DNA from: Herbaspirillum sp. alder98
Lineage (GTDB): Bacteria; Pseudomonadota; Gammaproteobacteria; Burkholderiales; Burkholderiaceae_D
Direction: 5' to 3'
DNA length: 64,000 bases
NCBI RefSeq assembly: GCF_020179755.1
Contig: NZ_JAIUCY010000008.1
Span: forward strand, 152,788-216,787
The notes under the pieces are model-generated. The model was not told where the DNA came from. It ran no database searches and worked only from the letters and a program-made list of their open reading frames with translations. Position 1 is the stretch's first letter. Each line of letters starts with the position of its first letter. The position numbers and the translations under genes were made by a program. Shown one piece after another: positions 25,413 to 34,469 of this stretch.

Positions 25413-26966
25413 TTATTGATGCGCCTGCTTGGGCTGATGCTGTGCCGACTGATTGATGGCCGCCGCCAGCACGGTCTCTTGCGTCAGGTCTTGATTGACG
25501 AAATCGCCGCGCAACTTGCCTTCGCCAATCACCAGCACGCGATCCGACACGCCCAGCACCTCCGCCAGTTCGGACGAGACCATGATGATCGCCACGCCCT
25601 GTCGGGCCAGCGCCGCAATCAGGCGGTAGATTTCTGCCTTGGCGCCCACGTCGACGCCGCGCGTGGGTTCATCGAGAATCAGCACCTTGGGCTGCGCCAG
25701 CAGCATCTTGGCCAGCACCGCCTTCTGCTGGTTGCCGCCCGACAAGCCGGTGATGGGCAGGTAGGGGCTGGACGTCTTGAGTTGCATGCGCACGATTTCA
25801 TCCTGGATCGTCTTCAGCTCCGAGCCGGTATCGATGCGGGTGTGATGCGAGAACCTGTCCAGCACGGTCAGCGTGATGTTCTGTCCGACCCCGAGGTCGG
25901 GCACGATGCCGTGTTGCTTGCGGTCTTCCGGCACCATGCACAGTCCCAGTCGTATCGACTTGAGCGGGGTGCTGGTATCGACCCTGGCGCCGTTCATGAA
26001 TACCTGGCCCTGGTAGCGGCCGGGGTACGCGCCAAACAGCGCCGACACCAGTTCGGTGCGTCCCGCGCCGACCAGCCCGGCGATGCCGACGATCTCGCCC
26101 CGCCGCACCGAGAACGACACATCGTCCACGCGCTTGCGCTTAGGATTGTCGACGTCGAAGCAGGTGATGTTGCGCGCCTCGAAGATCACTTCGCCGACCT
26201 GATGGTCGCGGGCCGGGTACATCGCCGTGATCTCGCGGCCGACCATCTGCGTGATGATCTGGTTCACGTCCAGCGACTGCATCGACGAGGTGGCGATATG
26301 CTTGCCGTCCCGGATCACCGAGATCGTGTCGCACACTTCGGCGACTTCATCGAGCTTGTGTGAGATGTAGACGCAGGCCACGCCACGGGCCTTGAGGTCC
26401 TTGATGATCTTCAGCAGAATCGCGATTTCAGACGACGTCAGCGAAGAGGACGGCTCGTCCAGAATCAGCAGGCGCGCCTTCTTGTTGAGCGCCTTGGCAA
26501 TCTCGACCAACTGCTGGTGGCCGCCGCCGTATTGCATCACCGGCAAGGCGACGTTGATGTCGGGCATGTTCAGCTCGCGCATCAGTTCTTCGGCACGGCG
26601 ATACATGGCCGGATAATTCATGCGCCCGCCGGGTAGCGTCAGTTCATGGCCCATGAAGATGTTCTCGGCCACCGACAGCTCGGGCACCAGCATCAGCTCT
26701 TGATGGATGATGACGATGCCGGCGGCTTCGGTATCGCGCACCGAGTGCGCCACCAGGGGCTTGCCGTCCCACTGGATATCGCCTTCCCAGGTGCCATGCG
26801 GATAGACGCCGGACAGGATCTTCATCAAGGTCGACTTGCCGGCGCCGTTTTCGCCGCACAGGCCGACGCATTCGCCGGCGCTGATCTTGAGATCAATGCC
26901 GTCAAGCGCGCGGACACCGCCAAATTTCTTGACGATGCCCTTCATTTCTAACAGGGTCTCGGACAT
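25413..26966 (-). CDS. xylG: D-xylose ABC transporter ATP-binding protein (two ABC domains)
   Basis: 517 residues with two ABC halves. The first has Walker [10 protein letters not shown], signature [16 protein letters not shown], which is variant for LSGGQ, and Walker [13 protein letters not shown]. The second has a degenerate Walker A ([11 protein letters not shown]) and signature [16 protein letters not shown]. This asymmetry is normal for sugar ATPases of the XylG/RbsA/MglA type. It powers XylH. Its gene lies 111 bp after xylF; the spacer contains a GC-rich hairpin at 27041-27071 that may favour higher expression of xylF. Confidence 0.93.
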   Translation of the reverse strand: MSETLLEMKGIVKKFGGVRALDGIDLKISAGECVGLCGENGAGKSTLMKILSGVYPHGTWEGDIQWDGKPLVAHSVRDTEAAGIVIIHQELMLVPELSVAENIFMGHELTLPGGRMNYPAMYRRAEELMRELNMPDINVALPVMQYGGGHQQLVEIAKALNKKARLLILDEPSSSLTSSEIAILLKIIKDLKARGVACVYISHKLDEVAEVCDTISVIRDGKHIATSSMQSLDVNQIITQMVGREITAMYPARDHQVGEVIFEARNITCFDVDNPKRKRVDDVSFSVRRGEIVGIAGLVGAGRTELVSALFGAYPGRYQGQVFMNGARVDTSTPLKSIRLGLCMVPEDRKQHGIVPDLGVGQNITLTVLDRFSHHTRIDTGSELKTIQDEIVRMQLKTSSPYLPITGLSGGNQQKAVLAKMLLAQPKVLILDEPTRGVDVGAKAEIYRLIAALARQGVAIIMVSSELAEVLGVSDRVLVIGEGKLRGDFVNQDLTQETVLAAAINQSAQHQPKQAHQ

Positions 26967-27040
26967 GAGGTTTCGAGGAATAAATAACTGTCGCGACGTC
27001 GCATGCCGCCGCCGGGCCGCATGGAGCCGGAAGAGTCGCG

Positions 27041-27071
27041 GATCCGGGCGAGCGCCTCGCCGGCCCGGATC
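27041..27071 (-). promoter_or_regulatory. Hairpin in the xylF-xylG spacer
   Basis: GATCCGGGC and GCCCGGATC (9 bp) enclose an inner GGCGAG/CTCGCC stem, directly after the xylF stop codon. There is no T-run. Such a spacer hairpin often protects binding-protein mRNA from decay or slows entry into the permease genes. Confidence 0.6.
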
Positions 27072-27077
27072 GCGTTC

Positions 27078-28094
27078 TTACTTGCCGCCGATCTGCGCTT
27101 GCGTGTAGAAGCCGTCATCCACCAGGATGTTGACGTTGGCCTTGGTCAACGGGGTAGGCTTCAACAGGACCGTGTCGACCTTCTTGGCGCCGTTGTCGTA
27201 CTGCGAGTTATAGGTCGGCTTTTCGTTGCGCGCCAGTTGCACCGACAGCTTGGCCGCTTCGGTCGCGATCAGCTTGAGCGGCTTGTAGACCGTCATGGTC
27301 TGGGTGCCGGCCACGACCCGCTTGACCGCGGCCAGGTCGGCATCCTGACCCGAGACGGGCACCTTGCCGGCCAGCTTTTGCGCCGCCAGCGCCTGGATTG
27401 CGCCACCGGCGGTGCCATCGTTGGAGGCCACGATGGCGTCGATCTTGTTGTTATTGGCCGTCAGTGCGTTTTCGACGATGGACAATGCCTCGGTCGGGTT
27501 CCAGTCCTTCACCCACTGCTGGCCGACCACCTTGATATCGCCCTTGTCGATATAGGGCTTCAAGACCTTCAACTGGCCTTCGCGCAGCATCTTGGCATTG
27601 TTGTCGGTAGGGGAGCCACCCAGCAGGTAGAAGTTACCCTTGGGCTGTACCTTGACGACGCCTTCGGCCTGCATCTCGCCGACTTTTTCGTTATCGAAAG
27701 AGATATACGCATCGACATCGGCGTTCAGGATCAGGCGATCGTACGAAAGCACCTTGATGCCGGCCTTCTTGGCTTCCTTGATGGTGTTGGTCAGCACGGT
27801 CGCATTGAAAGGGACGATGACGATGACATCGACGCCTCGCGAGATCAGGTTTTCGATCTGCGAAATCTGGCGCGCCTCACTGGCGTCGGCCGACTGGACG
27901 AACACTTTTGCGCCCAGTTTTTCTGCGGCTGCCGTAAAGAAATCGCGGTCGCGCGCCCAGCGTTCAACGCGCAGGTCGTCGATCGAAAAGCCGATCTTCG
28001 GGTTCTTGGCATCTGCCATCGCGCCTGCGCTGACCAGCGACAGGCTGGCCACGGTCATCAGGGCCAATACACTCTTTTTCAGGATTGCATTCAT
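27078..28094 (-). CDS. xylF: D-xylose-binding periplasmic protein
   Basis: 338 residues with a signal peptide (MNAILKKSVLALMTVASLSLVSAGAMADA). The mature part opens KIGFSIDDLRVERWARDRDFFTAAAEKLGAKVFVQSADASEARQISQIENLISRGVDVIVI, the XylF version of the ribose-binding-protein fold. Other XylF-like segments are VLSYDRLILNADVDAYISFDNEKVGEMQAEG and VSGQDADLAAVKRVVAGTQTMTVYKP. It captures xylose and hands it to XylGH. It is the first gene of a six-gene operon running to 20580 and is divergent from xylR, which probably controls it from the shared 355-bp region. Confidence 0.94.
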   Translation of the reverse strand: MNAILKKSVLALMTVASLSLVSAGAMADAKNPKIGFSIDDLRVERWARDRDFFTAAAEKLGAKVFVQSADASEARQISQIENLISRGVDVIVIVPFNATVLTNTIKEAKKAGIKVLSYDRLILNADVDAYISFDNEKVGEMQAEGVVKVQPKGNFYLLGGSPTDNNAKMLREGQLKVLKPYIDKGDIKVVGQQWVKDWNPTEALSIVENALTANNNKIDAIVASNDGTAGGAIQALAAQKLAGKVPVSGQDADLAAVKRVVAGTQTMTVYKPLKLIATEAAKLSVQLARNEKPTYNSQYDNGAKKVDTVLLKPTPLTKANVNILVDDGFYTQAQIGGK

Positions 28095-28449
28095 TGCCGG
28101 TCTCCAATTTCATTATGATTTTTAAGGGGGCATTGTCGAGGCTGGCCTTGTTATCCGCTTTTTGTCAGCCTCCTGTCAGCAGAGCCGGCTGCACCGGTCG
28201 CTGTCGAGCATCATTGCCTGGCAGTCTGGCCGCCATCGTTGATGTGACGGCGATACTAACAACGGCCTATTCATGTCTACAATTACGAAATTCACCAACC
28301 CGGATAGCGATTCTTTCTGCTGCGATTGCACAAAGCGGTGGTCCGACCTATGAATCGTTACAATCGGCGTTGTCGATGCAGAAGATGGAAAAATCCATAA
28401 CAACCTGAAACAACAACTTAGAACATCAGGGACATCAGGAGGAGATAGC
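28095..28449. other. Divergent xylF/xylR control region
   Basis: 355 bp between divergent transcripts. An excellent AGGAGGAG lies before the xylR GTG. XylR operators are expected here, but I could not fix a repeat with confidence; GAAATTCACC near 28290 is one candidate half-site. Confidence 0.55.
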
Positions 28450-29673
28450 GTGGCAATCGGGCCGACAGTGCATCGCATTGCATTGTTATTCAATGCGAAC
28501 AAGATCTTCGATCGCGAGATCATTGCTGGTATCGGCGAATACCTCAGCAGCACGCGTGCCTCCTGGGATCTTTATCTTGAAGAGGATTTTCGCTGCCGCC
28601 TGCAGGGCATCGAGCACTGGCAAGGACATGGCATCATCGCCGAATACGACGATCCGGCCACCGGCGAGGCCCTGGCGCGCGTCAAGCTTCCGGTGGTCGC
28701 CATCGGTGGTTCCTATGCCGATGAAAACGAGTACCCGCAAGATCGCCCCTACGTCGCCACCGACAACTTCAAGATGGTCAAGCTGGCCTACGATCACCTG
28801 ATCGAGGCCGGCCTCCAGAATTTTGCCTTCTTCAGCTTGCCCAAGGCCGGCGTCAACCGCTGGGCGCAGGAGCGAGAAAACGTCTTCAACGCGCTGATGC
28901 AACGCGACGGCTTGCAGGGCCACATCTATCGCGGCGTCGAGACCAATGCCCAATCCTGGGACAGCGCAGTCGAACAGCAGGTGGCGTGGGTGCGCAGCCT
29001 GCCCAAGCCGATCGGCATCATCGCCGTCACTGACGCCCGCGCGCGACAGCTGTTGCAGGCCTGTCTTTTTGCTGGCATCGCCGTGCCCGAGCAGGTGGCG
29101 CTGATCGGCATCGACAACGATCCGCTGGCACGGGTGCTGACACGCGTGCCGCTCAGCTCGGTGATCCAGGGCACCACCGAGATGGGACGCACGGCGGCGC
29201 ATCTGCTGCATCAGATGCTGCACGGCGCCCGGTTTCCCAACACCCGCATCCTGGTGCCGCCGGCCGGCATCAATGTATTGGCCTCAAGCCTGCACGAAGT
29301 ACGCAATCATCCGCATGTGATGCAGGCGCTGCACTTCATCCGCCAATATGCCTGCCAGGGGATCAAGACCGATCAGGTGGCGACTTACGTGGGGGTGTCG
29401 CGTTCGTCGCTGGAGTGGTATTTCAGGCGCGAGCTGGGACGCAGCGTGCATGACGAGATATTGCGTTTCAAGCTCGATGCCGCCAAGCGCCTGCTGCAGC
29501 TGGCCGGCAGCAATTCGGCCGACATCGCCGTGAGCTGCGGCTTCACGTCGGTGCAATACATGCACGCCGTTTTCAAGCGTGAACTGGGCTGTACCCCCAG
29601 GGAATATCAGGAGAAGCTGGCGGCCGGCGGCGAGACGTTGCCGCAGCAGGTTCGGCCGGCCAGCAACCTGTAG
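28450..29673 (+). CDS. xylR: Xylose operon activator XylR (LacI-type sensor fused to AraC-type HTH)
   Basis: 407 residues. The N-terminal 270 residues are a periplasmic-binding-protein-like sensor starting HRIALLFNANKIFDREIIAGIGEYL. The C-terminal 100 residues are an AraC-type double helix-turn-helix (IKTDQVATYVGVSRSSLEWYFRRELG, then SADIAVSCGFTSVQYMHAVFKRELGCTPREYQ). This fusion and many segments (EEDFR, ATDNFKMV, AVTDARAR) match enterobacterial XylR, which binds xylose and activates xyl promoters. The GTG start is supported by AGGAGGAG five bases upstream. It is divergent from xylF and followed by the aldose epimerase gene. Confidence 0.93.
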   Translation: MAIGPTVHRIALLFNANKIFDREIIAGIGEYLSSTRASWDLYLEEDFRCRLQGIEHWQGHGIIAEYDDPATGEALARVKLPVVAIGGSYADENEYPQDRPYVATDNFKMVKLAYDHLIEAGLQNFAFFSLPKAGVNRWAQERENVFNALMQRDGLQGHIYRGVETNAQSWDSAVEQQVAWVRSLPKPIGIIAVTDARARQLLQACLFAGIAVPEQVALIGIDNDPLARVLTRVPLSSVIQGTTEMGRTAAHLLHQMLHGARFPNTRILVPPAGINVLASSLHEVRNHPHVMQALHFIRQYACQGIKTDQVATYVGVSRSSLEWYFRRELGRSVHDEILRFKLDAAKRLLQLAGSNSADIAVSCGFTSVQYMHAVFKRELGCTPREYQEKLAAGGETLPQQVRPASNL

Positions 29674-29731
29674 AAGACTTGCTCTATGAACGCAGCGCTG
29701 GATAATCGATCCACGACAAAAAATTTATAAG

Positions 29732-30796
29732 ATGACGCATTTCACAATCTCCAGCAAATCTGCTGAACACGATATCAATCTCTACACCTTGCGCAACGCC
29801 AATGGCATGCGCGTCATGATCAGCGACCGTGGCGCGGCGCTGGTGTCATGGTGGGCGCCGGACCGGTACGGGCGCGAGGCCGACATCCTGTTAGGGTATA
29901 AGGACATCGAACGCTACATCGCCAATCCGGCGCATTTCGGCAGCATTATCGGTCGCTGGGGCAACCGTATCGCAGATGGCCGCTTCACGATGGACGGCCT
30001 GGACTATCAGGTCGATTGCAACAATGGCGGCAATCACCTGCATGGCGGGGAGAGCGGTTTTCATTTGATGCCGTGGCAGGTGCAACCCGATCCCGAAGGT
30101 GTGCGGATGACGCTGGTCTCGCCCGATGGGGCCGCCGGTTTTCCGGGTAATGTGATGGCCTCGGTGCTGTACCGGCTGGATGACGAAGGGCAGTTGTGGA
30201 TCGACTACACCGCCACGACCGATGCGCCGACCCCGATCAACATGACGTCGCACGGTTACTTCAACCTCAATGGCGGCGCCGACAACATCTACGATCACAT
30301 TCTCTGCATCGATGCCGACACCTACCTGCAGGTCGATGGCAAGCTGATTCCCGAGCGGGCGGCGGAGGTGGCGGGCAGCGCCTTCGATTTTCGCCAGCCC
30401 GCGCCCATCGGGCCGCGCCTGTCATGGCCGGACGAACAGCTGGGGATCGCCGGCGGTTTCGATCACTGTTACTGCCTGCGGCGGGAGGCGCCAGAAGGCA
30501 ATGAACCAGGTCGGCATGTGCAGCCGTTGCGCAAGGTGGCGACCGTCTACGACCCCGGTTCTGGACGCCAGCTCACCATGTCGACCACCGAAATCGGGCT
30601 GCAATTCTATAGCGGCAACTTCCTGAAGGATGTTCCCGGGCGGGCGACGCAACCCTATGGCATGCATGACGGTTTTTGCCTGGAAGCGCAGGCCTATCCC
30701 GACCAGGTCAATACGGCCGAGCGCGAGGCGGTTATCCTGCGGCCGGGACAGGTCTATCGGCAGACCACGGTGTATCGGATCGGGGTCCGGGAATAG
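29732..30796 (+). CDS. galM: Aldose 1-epimerase (mutarotase)
   Basis: 354 residues with the GalM landmarks: GRWGNRIADGRF, GGNHLHGGESGFHLMPWQ, MTSHGYFNLNGG with the catalytic His, and GGFDHCY. It interconverts alpha and beta anomers of aldoses, here most likely xylose, giving the beta-pyranose used by xylose dehydrogenase. It lies 58 bp after xylR in the same direction. The ribosome binding site is weak, so translation may depend on xylR readthrough. No signal peptide is seen, so it is cytoplasmic. Confidence 0.92.
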   Translation: MTHFTISSKSAEHDINLYTLRNANGMRVMISDRGAALVSWWAPDRYGREADILLGYKDIERYIANPAHFGSIIGRWGNRIADGRFTMDGLDYQVDCNNGGNHLHGGESGFHLMPWQVQPDPEGVRMTLVSPDGAAGFPGNVMASVLYRLDDEGQLWIDYTATTDAPTPINMTSHGYFNLNGGADNIYDHILCIDADTYLQVDGKLIPERAAEVAGSAFDFRQPAPIGPRLSWPDEQLGIAGGFDHCYCLRREAPEGNEPGRHVQPLRKVATVYDPGSGRQLTMSTTEIGLQFYSGNFLKDVPGRATQPYGMHDGFCLEAQAYPDQVNTAEREAVILRPGQVYRQTTVYRIGVRE

Positions 30797-30891
30797 CGCT
30801 CGATATTTTGACGCAAAAAGATGATGCCCTTCATCGAGAGTCAGTTAGTTGGCATAATACGAGTCCTTACATTTTTGCCATCATCCATGCC

Positions 30892-31650
30892 ATGTCCAAG
30901 ATCGAATCGCAGTTAGAAGAATTGGGCCTCGACCAGAAGGAGATGCGTTTCTACCTGGCCGTGCTGCAATGCGGGTCGGCTCCGGTGACGGTGATTGCGG
31001 AGCGCGCCGGCGTCTCGCGCACCAACGGCTATGCCTTGCTGGCCAAGCTGGAAACCCGTGGACTGATATCGCAACTGGCCAAGGATAACGGTGTCATGCA
31101 CGTGGTGGCCGAGGATCCGGCGGTGCTGATTGCCCAATGGCAGCGCAGCCGCGCCTTGCTCGACGATGTGGTGCCGCAACTGAAGTCGATGTTCAACGCC
31201 TCCGAGCTGAAGCCGCGGATCCATTTCTACGAGGGCAGGGAAGGCATTGTCAAGGCGCTGCAAGGCACCCTCGAATGCCATGCGGGGCCGTTGCTGGGCA
31301 TCCTGTCGATGCACGAACTCAATGAGGTCCCCGGGCGCGACGCCATGGCGGCGATCATCGATGAACGGGTGCGTCGCGGCATCACGCTGCGGGTGTTGCG
31401 CTCGCAGTCGCGCGACGTCGAGACGGTCTGGTCGAGCTCGCCCGAGGACATGCGAGAACTGCGTTATGCGCCAGCGTCGATCGACCTGGGCATGACCATG
31501 TATATCCACGACGACAAGGTGACGTACCTGTCGTCGAAGCGTGAAAATTACGGATTGGTGATCGAAAGCCAGGAGCTGGCAGCCCTGAACCGGGCCATGT
31601 TCGAAGGTTTGTGGGCTATCTCTGAGGCGACGCCGGCCAAGAAAAAATAA
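30892..31650 (+). CDS. TrmB-type winged-helix regulator, paralogue 1
   Basis: 252 residues. The N-terminal winged helix (LGLDQKEMRFYLAVLQCGSAPVTVIAERAGVSRTNGYALLAKLETRGLI) is the TrmB pattern. The C-terminal part (PRIHFYEGREGIVKALQGTLEC, GILSMHELNEVPGRDAM, TMYIHDDKVTYLSSKRENYGLVIES) is a ligand-binding-like domain shared with the regulator at 40945-41682. TrmB proteins are best known as archaeal sugar regulators. This one has its own terminator, sits beside a porin gene, and lies at the edge of the nitrile/amide cluster. Its target is unknown: no copy of the 18-bp operator of the other paralogue was found upstream. Confidence 0.75.
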   Translation: MSKIESQLEELGLDQKEMRFYLAVLQCGSAPVTVIAERAGVSRTNGYALLAKLETRGLISQLAKDNGVMHVVAEDPAVLIAQWQRSRALLDDVVPQLKSMFNASELKPRIHFYEGREGIVKALQGTLECHAGPLLGILSMHELNEVPGRDAMAAIIDERVRRGITLRVLRSQSRDVETVWSSSPEDMRELRYAPASIDLGMTMYIHDDKVTYLSSKRENYGLVIESQELAALNRAMFEGLWAISEATPAKKK

Positions 31651-31683
31651 AGCCTCGCGGTAGCAAGGCAGGTGCACTGCAGG

Positions 31684-31716
31684 GGATCGGCGAGCCAGGC
31701 TCGCCGATCCTTTTTT
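31684..31716 (+). terminator. Strong intrinsic terminator after the TrmB-type gene
   Basis: GGATCGGCGAGC-CAG-GCTCGCCGATCC, a perfect 12-bp stem with a short loop, then TTTTTT. It also separates this gene from the convergent porin gene. Confidence 0.92.
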
Positions 31717-32714
31717 CAGAAGCCGTGCTGGATGCCTACTTCGACCGTATTGGTGGCCGAGAGCGTACGCGCCTTGGCGCGACTCAGGTTGGCAAACAAC
31801 GCGGTGCGCTTGGACAGGTCATGCTGGTAACCCAGCGAGATCTTCGATAGCGCAGCACGTTCGCCCACGACGCAGGCGCAGTCGTTGAGGCGGCCATAGG
31901 CTGCCTTGAGCGTACCCTGCACACCCACCGGTGCGGTCGCGGCCAGCGAGTAGGCGCGGTAGCTGACGTTGTTGACCTTGGATGAGGTGTAGGTCGCCAT
32001 CGGCTTGATGAAGCCGAAATCGTAGGCGGCCACCACGTCGGCCATGTGGTCCTTGGTCGGGCCGTTGGTCATGCCGTGGCTCTGGTCATAGCCCACGCCC
32101 AGCGACAGCGCGCCATTCTTGTAGTCGAGCGCGGCGCCATCGTCGTTGGAGAGCGCGTTCTCGCCGCTGGAGTGCGCCAGCGACAGCGTGAAGCCATACA
32201 ACTGGGGCGAGACATAGCCCACCGTGTTGTTGGTCCGCAGGTACGAGGTGCTCTTGTAGTTGGCGGTCTGGATCTGCCAGCCGACCTGTGCCGAGCTGGC
32301 GTTCCATCCCCATGGGTCATAGAACAGGATCTGGAAGTTGGCCGGGGTCAGCGAGCGGCCCATGTAGACTTCGCCGAAGCGGCCGCCCAGGCGCAGCACC
32401 GAGCGCGAACTGAAGAGGGTATCGTTCTGGAACAGCGCACCATTGTCGACCTGGAAGAACGACACCAGCTGGAAACCTGCCCACATGCCGTCGCCCAGGT
32501 CTTCCTTGCCCGACAGGGCGAAGTTGGACAACAAGTCGTTCATGGCGAACCTGCCGTTGGCGCTGGTGCCGTCCAGCTGGGTCTGGCCGTTGTTGCCACG
32601 TGCGATGCCGACGTTGAGCAAGCCGGAAATGGTGACCGAGCTCTGGGCGTGCGCTGCGCTGGCGGCGGCGGTCAGTACTGCGAGTGCTGCAAGGTGCTTG
32701 AACTGCTGTTTCAT
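31716..32714 (-). CDS. Outer-membrane general porin, Gram-negative (Burkholderiales type)
   Basis: 332 residues with a signal peptide (MKQQFKHLAALAVLTAAASAAHAQ). The body is amphipathic beta strands starting SSVTISGLLNVGIARGN, with typical porin segments SRSVLRLGGRFGEVYMGRSLTPANFQILFYDPWGW and a terminal Phe (VEVGIQHGF) needed for outer-membrane insertion. It probably forms a 16-strand trimeric pore for small solutes. Its place next to the amide and nitrile uptake genes suggests a matching role, but general porins are found in many contexts. It is monocistronic, with 339 bp of gene-free sequence upstream. Confidence 0.92.
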   Translation of the reverse strand: MKQQFKHLAALAVLTAAASAAHAQSSVTISGLLNVGIARGNNGQTQLDGTSANGRFAMNDLLSNFALSGKEDLGDGMWAGFQLVSFFQVDNGALFQNDTLFSSRSVLRLGGRFGEVYMGRSLTPANFQILFYDPWGWNASSAQVGWQIQTANYKSTSYLRTNNTVGYVSPQLYGFTLSLAHSSGENALSNDDGAALDYKNGALSLGVGYDQSHGMTNGPTKDHMADVVAAYDFGFIKPMATYTSSKVNNVSYRAYSLAATAPVGVQGTLKAAYGRLNDCACVVGERAALSKISLGYQHDLSKRTALFANLSRAKARTLSATNTVEVGIQHGF

Positions 32715-33053
32715 TACCCTCTCCCTGTGGTGACGCGTTGGTGGATATCAAAAATCGCCCTGCACCGAAGTGCATGATGCGACCGTGCTCTAGCGGCTTT
32801 CGCCGTGCTGCTGCAGCCCGTTTCTTGTCAGTGCGCTTTTTTTGGCAAAAGAGCGCCCCCGGGGGTCTCCGTCCCGTTTTGATGGCTGCTTGTCGGATGG
32901 GCGCTGCGCCAGGATGGCGCGCGCGAGTTACTGCAAAGGCGGCATTCGTTTAGTGTTCAGGCAAAACCCTCCCCGCGGGCGCGCGCGGCGTCCGTTCAAA
33001 TGATGGCGTGGATAGTGGCGGTCGATTGGCGCGGCGCTCCCACGCCAATCGAG
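32715..33053. other. Gene-free region between porin and amide ABC operon
   Basis: 339 bp. The only clear structure is the hairpin at 33023-33051. The porin promoter should lie here; no confident boxes were found. Confidence 0.5.
33023..33051 (-). terminator. Hairpin beyond the end of the amide-type ABC operon
   Basis: CGATTGGCG and CGCCAATCG form a 9-bp stem two bases after the last stop codon of the leftward operon. No T-run follows, so termination strength is uncertain. Confidence 0.5.
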
Positions 33054-33740
33054 TTATGAAAACGCGTGCGTGTTCTTCAGAAAGTCGCTGGTGCTGCTTT
33101 CGTTGGTCAGCACGCCTTTTTGCATCGTCATGACGCGGTCGGCCAGGCTGCCGATGAAGGCCTGGTTCTGTTCGACCAGCAGCAGCGTGAGGCCGGTTTC
33201 CTTGCGGATCTCGTGCAGCGTGTCGACCATCTCGGAGATGATCGAGGGCTGGATGCCTTCGGTCGGTTCATCCAGCAGCATCAGCTTGGGGCGCGCGCAC
33301 AGGCAGCGTGCCAGCGCCAGCAATTGTTGCTCGCCTCCCGACAGCAGGCCGCCGGCGCGATCCAGGTAATTGTTGAGCCGCGGGAAGTGCTTCAGCACCG
33401 AGACCACGATCTGCTCCCGTTCGCGGCCAGTGGTGACGGCGCCCATGCGCAGGTTGTCCATCACCGACAGATGCGGGAAGATCGCCCGTCCCTGCGGCAC
33501 CAGGCCGATGCCCAGCCGCGCGCGCCGGTGGATCGGCAGGCCGGTGATGTCCTGGCCCTCGAAGCTGATGCTGCCCGACTTCGCCTGCAGGTAGCCCAGG
33601 ATGGTTCGCATGAGGGTCGACTTGCCCATGCCGTTATGTCCCCACAGGCCCACGAATTCACCCTGGCGCAGTTGCAGGTTGATTCCCCGCAGCACGCGGA
33701 TGTCGCCGTAGCCGGATTGCACGTCCTTGATCTGCAGCAT
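33054..33740 (-). CDS. Urea/amide-type ABC transporter ATP-binding protein (UrtE/LivF-like)
   Basis: 228 residues with Walker A GHNGMGKST, signature LLSGGEQQLLALARCL and Walker B LMLLDEPTEGIQPSI followed by the switch His region replaced by VEQNQAF, as usual in LivF/UrtE proteins. The GMGK form of Walker A is characteristic of UrtE. It is the last gene of a five-gene importer operon (binding protein, two permeases, two ATPases) that begins beside an amidase gene. It pairs with the ATPase encoded 3 bp upstream. Confidence 0.88.
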   Translation of the reverse strand: MLQIKDVQSGYGDIRVLRGINLQLRQGEFVGLWGHNGMGKSTLMRTILGYLQAKSGSISFEGQDITGLPIHRRARLGIGLVPQGRAIFPHLSVMDNLRMGAVTTGREREQIVVSVLKHFPRLNNYLDRAGGLLSGGEQQLLALARCLCARPKLMLLDEPTEGIQPSIISEMVDTLHEIRKETGLTLLLVEQNQAFIGSLADRVMTMQKGVLTNESSTSDFLKNTHAFS

Positions 33741-33743
33741 CGC

Positions 33744-34469
33744 TTACTCCCTCATTTCCAGTTCTTTGCCCAGGTAGACGTCCTTGACCCGCTGGTCCGC
33801 CAGGACGTTGTCTACCGAGTCTTCCATCAGCACGCTGCCACGGTTGAAGACGGTGACCGTCTTGGCAATCATGCGGATGAATTCCATGTCGTGTTCCACC
33901 ACGATCAGCGCGCTGCGCTGGTTGGCGGCCTTGATCAGTTCCGCCGTGCGCACGACTTCCTCATCGCTCATGCCGGCAGCCGGTTCATCCAGCAGGATCA
34001 GATCGGGGCGGGTAGCGCTGACCACGCCCAGTTCCACCCACTGGCGCTGGCCGTGCGAGAGGGTGCCTACCTGCTTGCCGGCGATCGGCGACAGACGCAC
34101 CATGTCCATGGTCTCGTTGACCGCGGCCCGGGCCTCGCGGGCGCTGTGCACGCGGCGCGCCGACAACCAGATGTTTTCTTCTACCGACAGGCCATCGAAC
34201 ACGCTGGGCACCTGGGTCTTGATGCCCAGTCCGAGCCGCGCGATCTGGTAGGACTGCATGCCGGCGATCGACTGGCCCTTGATGGTGACGCTGCCGCGCG
34301 TGGGCTTGTACTGGCCGCACAGCAGGCGGAAGAAGCTGCTCTTGCCGGCGCCGTTGGGGCCGATCAGGCAGCGCAATTCGCCTGGCTGCAAGGTGAAATC
34401 GACGCTGTTGACGGCATGCACGCCGCCGAAGCTGACGCCCAATCCCTGGGCGTGGACCAATGCACTCAT
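33744..34469 (-). CDS. Urea/amide-type ABC transporter ATP-binding protein (UrtD/LivG-like)
   Basis: 241 residues with Walker A GPNGAGKSS, Walker B LILLDEPAAGMSDEEV and the unusual signature LSHGQRQWVELG, which is close to the LSHGQKQWLEIG of urea transporter UrtD. This, with UrtE-like and UrtA-like partners, marks the whole importer as the urea/short-chain amide class rather than a true leucine importer. The start overlaps the upstream permease stop by 4 bp (ATGA), which is why it was chosen over longer readings that run into that gene. Confidence 0.88.
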   Translation of the reverse strand: MSALVHAQGLGVSFGGVHAVNSVDFTLQPGELRCLIGPNGAGKSSFFRLLCGQYKPTRGSVTIKGQSIAGMQSYQIARLGLGIKTQVPSVFDGLSVEENIWLSARRVHSAREARAAVNETMDMVRLSPIAGKQVGTLSHGQRQWVELGVVSATRPDLILLDEPAAGMSDEEVVRTAELIKAANQRSALIVVEHDMEFIRMIAKTVTVFNRGSVLMEDSVDNVLADQRVKDVYLGKELEMRE

